Assembly: GCA_029168955.1 (NCBI GenBank)
Contig: JAPDOI010000133.1
Span: 1,303,001-1,367,000 of the forward strand
DNA: 64,000 bases
From: Aplectana chamaeleonis
Lineage: Eukaryota; Nematoda; Chromadorea; Rhabditida; Cosmocercidae
Direction of reading: 5' to 3'
Shown: one piece after another, positions 58,601-64,000 of the stretch
How the letters are laid out: every line of letters starts with the position of its first letter
Position numbering within the stretch: position 1 is the stretch's first letter
Notes under the pieces: model-generated
Databases searched by the model: none
The model's input: only the letters and a program-made list of their open reading frames with translations
Told to the model about the DNA's origin: nothing
Position numbers and translations under genes: made by a program

Positions 58601-59159
58601 ATAGTCCAACTCCAATGTGGTGCTTTAGTTTCTGTTCCAGAGTTTCGACAGATTCTGGTGTAGCTAAAAGAAGCAGGAAGCACTTGTGCGACACACGTGG
58701 GCAGGGACCCTGAGAAAGAATGCCGCGAAAAAAGAAAAGTACCGCGACTTTCTACTATGCCGCGATAGTTTCACTGTAGTACCGCAACAGCTCCGTGATG
58801 ATTACTGTGCCGTAGAGATTATGTTGCAGTGTCTTGAGGGTCGACAACGCCTCGACATTTACGTAACAGTACCGCTGCAGTTCCGTGTAGGAACCGCACG
58901 AACTCCGCGAGGATGCATCAGCGATCCTGCGTAGACTACGATCCACTGTTCTGTGTGGCAAAACGAGATTGTTCCTGGTTCAATAGCCCAATTTTGACGT
59001 ACGTCCCATATCTCCTAGGTCGCAATAACGGATATACATTCTGTCCCTATCAGACGGAGGACGTGAGCACCGCATGTGTGTATTTTTGTTCGTAGGCTCA
59101 CCCAGTTGCATTATGACTCATTTCATATGAGTTATTCGCGGTCGGTCATATTTTTGTCA

Positions 59160-59390
59160 GAGCGTAGGCACAGACCGCCGGAGCCGCAGCCGCACCAACG
59201 CGGAGCCGCAGCGGCACTACCGCGAGACCGCAGCGACGAAACCGCGGAGCTGCAGGGGCACTAACGCGGAGCCGCAGCGGCAATATCGAGGGGCCGCCAC
59301 GACATTGCCACTGCGACTCCGCGATAGTGCCGCTTCGGTGCCTGTAGGAAGCCGCTCTTCCACGCGAAGCCGCAGCGGCGATATTTTGAT
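59160..59390. repeat. GC-rich GCGGAGCCGCAGCGGCA words
   Basis: About nine imperfect copies of GCGGAGCCGCAGCGGCACTA. The same words occur at 24,952-25,080. Peptides predicted here are artefacts. Confidence 0.75.
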
Positions 59391-59653
59391 TTTCATGAGG
59401 TCCCACATGTCTCGTTTTTGTTCATGTGATGCTTTGAAATGGTATTAATCCCTAGAATTGGAATTATCAGAATGTTGACAAAAGTATGGGAAAAAAGGTA
59501 GAGCGGCACATGTGAACAACTTTTGGGTCGATCTAAGGAATGAGGTTTTTTGCCGTTTGCCGATTGCCGTTTGCCGGCCGTTTTTGGGATTTTCTTGCCG
59601 ATTGCCGTTTGCCGAAATCTGAAAATCGTTTGCCGCACATCCCTGATGGGAAC

Positions 59654-60315
59654 GCATGGTCGGCACGGTGAAGCGTTCACTGCTGAAAACTATTGGTCGA
59701 CGCAAGCTCACAGCAGAATTCCTACACACAACGGTTAGCGAAATAGAGAGCATAGTGAATTCGAGGCCGCTTACAACTATTGGTGACCGGAACTCTCCAT
59801 ATGAAGCCCTGAGACCAATTGATTTCATCTACAAAGACATCCGGCACGGAACGATGCAACTGTCATCTGCAGATGATGAAGACGACGTTGAGTTTCAGCC
59901 AACACCTGAACTGGCTTCTCAAAAAGCAGCGAAGCAACCAATCTCAGAAACTGAGGAAATCACGAAGAAGTTCTGGACTATGTGGAAACACGAATATCTC
60001 ATGGAGTTGCGTGATCGGCATCAAATGTATGCAAAGTATAAGGCAACAAAACGAGAGCCATGCGTAGGAGATGTTGTGCTGCTAGACGAAGATAACCAAA
60101 CAGGCCGAGGACAATGGCCAATAGCAATAATAATCAGTCTAGTCTACAGTAGAGAAGGAGCGATTCGAAGCGTTGTCGTACGTACAAGCGCTGGTAGACA
60201 GCTCCAAAGGCCTCTCAGCAGGATTATTCCGCTAGAAATCCGCTCTGTTAGTGTAACAGACGAGGAAGCTGTTCAAAAACACTACAGCAAGAAAACGAAA
60301 AGGCTTCTCAAGTGA
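59654..60315 (+). pseudogene. BEL/Pao integrase C-terminal part (DUF5641-type)
   Basis: Continues after hAT-like element 2. EIESIVNSRPLTTIGDRNSP (about 59,745) and the later GDVVLLDEDNQTGRGQWPIA (about 60,070) are the conserved blocks of the domain that follows the integrase in BEL elements. It is open for 219 codons, so this part has not decayed much. Confidence 0.88.
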
Positions 60316-61097
60316 GGAAACCACCTCGCAGGAAAATCCAGCCGGAACCGACAGAATTGCGGAAACAACCTCCAAGAGTAGTCAAGAAGAGTACCAACTA
60401 CAGGGAAGCAGAAAACCGATCAAGCGCAAGAAGAGCACTTGGATCGTCAACTTTCCTTATGATCACGTTGTGTATCATGGCAGTACTCGGGTTCAAAAGA
60501 GCATCGGCAACAACCATATGATGCTCATAAAAAGGAGTCGCTGTGAAAAACACATTACCAGTGGAGCCACAACTATGTGTTAACTACAAGGAATGTATCG
60601 TAATTCCCCCAATAATGAATGAAACAGAAATACCTCTTCCGTTTCATTATCTCATCAGCCAGCACACAGTACAATGGCGGCAGATTCTCAAATCTGAACA
60701 GCAAACAGAAACGATTGTCTGTCCTGCAGGAGAAATTTGTGGAAAAATTAACTGTATAGTCTGTGCAGAATTCCTCGCAAATCCGCATTTCCCTCCAACG
60801 CTGGCAATAGCCGTTCTTGCCACTCTCATTGCGATACTCATAACTCCAGTTGCAGTACTCTCCTCTGCAATAGTACGAGGTCTGGTGTCGAAAGCAAAAA
60901 GAAGAAAATATCATCGACCGAATTGTACAACACTAGATATAGAAAACGATGCTTAGAAATTGGAGATTATGGAGCCAACACTTCATCCGCCAAGATCAAA
61001 GGTGATAGTGTTCAGTTCAGTGTCGCCATCGCCCTGCTCATCGTCGGTGCAGATGCATGTCAATATTCCCACACCATCAACGTGAACAGCACAATCA
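60312..61097 (+). pseudogene. Envelope-like region of the BEL/Pao element, N-terminal part
   Basis: Three short frames follow the integrase. The first (60,312-60,521) is basic and ends in a signal-peptide-like hydrophobic run (FLMITLCIMAVLGFKRASA). The second (60,543-60,956) has Cys-containing ectodomain-like sequence and a strong membrane segment (TLAIAVLATLIAILITPVAV), then a basic tail. The third (from about 61,010) has another hydrophobic start (FSVAIALLIVGADACQYS). Frame changes and stops separate them. The region is cut off near 61,097. This order fits the start of a two-glycoprotein envelope precursor. Confidence 0.6.
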
Positions 61098-61260
61098 GGG
61101 TTCGGCACGAGGTGTGGACAAAGCTAAATTTTCTCAGACCCCCCCCCTCTAAAATCAAACTTTTGGCGATTTTCTCAGACCCCTTCCTAAAGCGTTAATA
61201 GGTCAAATTTTTGGCGATTTTCACGGACCTCCTCCCAGGAGTGTTAATTGTCTGTTTTTG
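61098..61260. mobile_element. Possible left end of another hAT-like element
   Basis: CAGGGTTCGGCACGAGG interrupts the envelope-like frame and is followed by repeated TTTTGGCGATTTTCTCAGAC words, like the subterminal words of the other elements. No right end or target duplication is visible within the window. Confidence 0.35.
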
Positions 61261-61699
61261 TAGTAAAATTGAAATAAAAGGAACAACTTATTCCAAAAGA
61301 TGTATAATTTGAAGAAGAACAACCATTTAAAAAAAAACGACATTAGCATTGAAATAGATCACGGACGAGGCTTTTCTTGACGGATTACATGAAGTTGTCT
61401 GCGTTCTCGAAAAAATTAGCTAATGTAAGGGTTTTGATTATAGTGAAGGCTCTCCTAATGTTCAATATAAGACACATAGGTTTGAACGTGTATCCAAAAA
61501 TTGTGAATGATTCCGGGTAGAAAGCCAAGGTATATATGTGGTGGAAAAGAAGCGTGGAGAAGATGAAGTGATTGGCTAAGGTCAAGAGTACGGGATGTCT
61601 CGGAGAAATAAATGTGTTTTCAAATTAATATGAGTTCGTAAATTCATTTAGCAAGTCCAAGAAGAACATGTCACTCCAGATGTATGGACTTCTGGTTCG
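61261..61699. other. No recognised feature
   Basis: AT-rich and non-coding. Open frames of about 66 codons carry no motif. Confidence 0.4.
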
Positions 61700-63262
61700 A
61701 AAGAGCGTCATCCGATCTGGTTACGTTGCGAAATTTATTCTCCGAAACCCACACGTACACGAAAGACACGATACGGGTTCGATCCCGCAAGGTGCTTAAT
61801 TTTCGGAAAACATTAGACCTCACTTTTTTTGGAAAGTAAGGGCCACGAAAATAAGATATTCGAGTAGAGATTTGTAGATTTACCCTATATACATATTTAA
61901 GCCTCTAAGATGGACGCTGAAAGGCACTGCTCTGTGTGGCCCACACTTGTCGCAGGTGCGGTCGCGCTGGAATTCTACATTTTTGGAAGGTATGAGTCAG
62001 GAGAATACGATGATCGAGTCCAGCGTGGTCGATTTATCCTGTATACTCACTTTCACCGTCCAACATAGATGCTGAACACCACTACAGTATCAGGCCTCAC
62101 ACTTTTCTCAAGTGTGATCCCGCCGGAAGTCGTCAATTTCGAAATTTAGGTGTGACGAGAGTAGGATATTTGAGTCCAGTGTGGTCGATTTACCATCCAA
62201 ATATACAATCTTTTACCGTCTCAGTGTAACGCCGAAGACCGCTACATAGGAAGCGGAACAAGGTTAAAAAACGTAGAAAAAACGTCCAAGTCCACAAACC
62301 TGGAGTAGGTTTTTAAAACACCTGTAACTTAACTTCCAAATGAGCTAACCCGGGTTTGAGCAAAACTAGGAAACTAGGTTTGTAACCCTACCGAATGAAA
62401 CTTTAGTCGCTCCCAGAGGACGCCTTACAAAAAAAATTTACTAGGTGTGGACATTTGATGTTTTGAGCATAAATGTCCACACCTAGCCAGTGCATTTAGG
62501 TGTGGGCATATATGCTCAAAACATCAAATGTCCACACCAAGTTAATTTTTTTGTAAGGCGTCCTCTGGGAGCGAGTAAAGTTTCATTCGGTAGGGTTACA
62601 AACCTTGTTTCCCAATTTCGCTCAAACCCGGGTTAGTTCTTTTGGAAGTTAAGTTGCAGGTGTTTTAAAACCCTACTCCAGGTTTGTGGACTTTGACGTT
62701 TATTTACCTTGGTCCGCTTCCTATGTAGCGGTCTTCGGCGTTACACTGAGACGGTAAAAGATTGTGTGTGGGGTGAATCTACTACGCTGGACTCAAATAT
62801 CCTACTGTCGTCACACCTAAATTTCAAAAATGCCCCTTTTCAGCGGGAACACACCTGTGAAAGGTGTGAGGCCGTATACTGTAGCGGTGTTCAGCATCTA
62901 TGTTGGACGGTGAAAGTGAGTATATAGGGTAAATCGACCACGCTGAACTCGATCATCGTATTCTCCTGACTCATACCTTGCAAAAATGTAGACTTCCAGC
63001 GCGACCGCTCCTGCGACAAGTGTGGGCCACACAGAGAAGTGCCTTTCACCGTCCATCTTAGAGGCTGGAAATTTGCATATAGAGTAAATCTACCACTCGA
63101 ATATCTTATTTTCGTGACCCTTACTTTGCGAAAAAATGTGAGGTCTAATGTTTTCCGAAAATCAAGCACCTTGCGGGATAGAACCCGCGTCGTGTATTTC
63201 GTGTATGAGTGGGTTTCGGAGAATGAAATACGAAACGTTAACAGATTAGATGACGCTCTTTA
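61700..63262. repeat. 1.5-kb palindrome, arms about 750 bp
   Basis: The arms pair from AAAGAGCGTCATC (61,698-61,712 and 63,250-63,262) to the centre near 62,490, where AAATGTCCACACCTA faces TTAGGTGTGGGCAT. Similarity is high, with scattered differences and small gaps. The repeated stretches CACCGTCCA and GATTTACC recur within each arm. No transposase is found. The GGTTCGATCCCGC at 61,768 looks like a tRNA T arm but no tRNA forms. Confidence 0.92.
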
Positions 63263-63377
63263 CCAACTAGCAAGTGTTTTTGCCATGTCAGGTCTGGCTA
63301 ATGTTGAAGCACCTATTTTCGTATCTAACCACTTATTCAAGCGTGTTTTCCATACAATTAAAGTGACCTGTTCTTCT
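63260..63377 (-). other. Possible short coding exon
   Basis: A TTTTCAG acceptor precedes 38 open codons (VTLIVWKTRLNKWLDTK within) ending in TAA at the palindrome edge. The phase does not fit the donor of the segment at 63,810, so the two cannot be joined directly. It may be a chance frame. Confidence 0.2.
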
Positions 63378-63809
63378 CTGAAAACATAGTTATTTCTTTA
63401 GTACATCTCGTCGTCTTCGCCTTTGCCAATAACTTCATTCATCGCATCCACTCTTTTCTTCCGCTCCATTCCTTAGCTTCCAATCTGTTCTTATTTGCAA
63501 TTCGGTACACAACTATCCAGGATACACGCCCAGAACCTATGTAACTTATATTCAACCGTAGGAGAACCTTTACTATAATTCTCACATTTACGTAAATTTA
63601 TTTACAACAAGGTTTCATTTTTATTGGACGGTATAACCGAATTATTCGCAAAAAATATTTCTAAACAGTGTACCTACTACCCCGGTCAGAATGATTCTAA
63701 AGCCATTGATGGTAGGACTTCGGCGTATTTTGGCTACCGCAATCCGGCAATCGCTTCAGGACCCAAAGCCCGATTTCCCTCCGCCCTTTAGATTGGCCGT
63801 TTCACTCAC
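63378..63809. other. No recognised feature
   Basis: Non-coding on inspection. It could be intron if the flanking minus-strand segments are exons. Confidence 0.3.
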
Positions 63810-64000
63810 CACCTTTCGTTATATCGATTAACTTTTCTAACCCCTCCATCACCACTGAAGCAGGAGGGTTTCGAAGAATTTCCTCGGGGAATATGAACAG
63901 CATTCTGAACTGGGCTGGAAGAGTTTTTTTGATGAAGAGCTTTACTATTCCAATATTCCTGGGAGAAGCTTTATTTATTTCAAGTTTTTCAAACTGCAGT
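63810..64000 (-). CDS. Possible host exon, partial at window edge
   Basis: On the minus strand one frame is open from the window edge for about 63 codons (for example IVKLFIKKTLPAQFRMLFIF), while the other two frames carry stops. It ends at AAAGGTG followed by GTGAGT, a strong splice donor at 63,809. The edge sequence ACTGCAG could be its acceptor or internal sequence. The peptide looks natural in composition (hydrophobic and charged residues mixed), but I do not recognise a family. Protein coding is likely, function unknown. Confidence 0.4.

Larger units (their letters stand above)
57953..59645. mobile_element. hAT-like element 2 in BEL integrase, 8-bp TSD ATGGGAAC
   Basis: Ends CAGGGATGTGCGGCAA and TTTGCCGCACATCCCTG. 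ATGGGAAC occurs at 57,945-57,952 and 59,646-59,653. GCCGTTTGCCG words lie at both ends, as in element 1, so the two are siblings with unrelated interiors. Inside are a hairpin (58,437-58,600) and GC-rich words (59,160-59,390). It is non-autonomous, 1,693 bp. Confidence 0.93.
49408..61097 (+). mobile_element. BEL/Pao LTR retroelement, decayed and interrupted
   Basis: Gag, zinc knuckles, protease, reverse transcriptase, integrase, a DUF5641-type tail and the start of an envelope-like region follow in the canonical BEL order on the plus strand. Two hAT-like insertions (52,474-55,460 and 57,953-59,645) interrupt pol, and several stops and frame changes are scattered through it. The 5' boundary is a guess from a TGTTGGA motif. 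The 3' part is cut at about 61,097, with no 3' LTR seen. It is inactive. Confidence 0.8.

Noticed and set aside
61740..61800. tRNA gene suggested by GGTTCGATCCCGC
   Set aside because: No A box at the right distance and no acceptor stem; it is part of the palindrome arm.
63260..63810. Splicing of the 63,810 segment to the 63,377 segment as one gene
   Set aside because: The donor leaves one base and the acceptor frame needs two; the compatible frame stops after six codons.

Overview
This window looks like repeat-dominated nuclear DNA from a nematode. The evidence is an exact 22-nt SL1 trans-spliced leader followed by a GT donor (45,967-45,988, minus), a Tc3-like transposon whose transposase gene has a 69-bp intron, an RTE-type LINE of the kind abundant in clade V worms, and BEL/Pao sequence with envelope-like genes carrying nematode-typical cysteine motifs. 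A strongylid or other clade V worm is plausible, but the species cannot be fixed from sequence alone.

Host genes are scarce. The one confident host coding segment is the terminal exon of an FKBP12-type prolyl isomerase (12,332-12,460, plus), with a poly(A) signal about 100 bp downstream. A minus-strand open segment with a GTGAGT donor at the right edge (63,810-64,000) may be another exon. Almost everything else is mobile or tandem DNA.

Layout. 1-3.3 kb: short-word AT-rich repeats, foldbacks and the 5' half of a dead LINE. 3.26-10.04 kb: a hAT-like insertion with an 8-bp target duplication, which splits that LINE and itself contains a second hAT-like insertion holding two 21-bp minisatellite blocks and TTAA MITEs. 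10.0-11.7 kb: the rest of the LINE reverse transcriptase, partly duplicated in tandem. 12.3 kb: FKBP exon. 12.85-25.8 kb: a probable giant composite element, with a foldback, then a large palindrome whose right arm is split by a 4.3-kb, roughly 103-unit, 42-bp satellite; each unit carries a perfect CRE palindrome. 25.4-31.6 kb: a tRNA-derived SINE-like segment and many TTAA MITEs, several nested. 31.6-33.5 kb: a dispersed repeat holding a TIR element, and a long hairpin. 33.5-36.8 kb: an almost intact CR1-like LINE ending at a (TA)n tract, into which a Tc3-like element is inserted (36,957-38,550). 39.2-41.7 kb: foldback and Harbinger-like elements. 41.9-45.6 kb: a hAT remnant with its C-terminal dimerization domain, broken by a defective RTE. 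46.8-49.3 kb: minus-strand coiled-coil ORF and envelope-like fragment. 49.4-61.1 kb: a decayed BEL/Pao element interrupted by two hAT-like insertions. 61.7-63.3 kb: a 1.5-kb palindrome.

The main theme is layered insertion. Target duplications (8 bp for hAT-like, TTAA for the MITEs, TTA for the Harbinger-like, TA for Tc3) let the nesting order be read. The hAT-like elements share CAGGG-type ends, but each has its own short subterminal word (for example CGGAAATC, GCCGTTTGCCG, TAACGATTAACGA, CGATTTACCG, ACAGAAAACAG).
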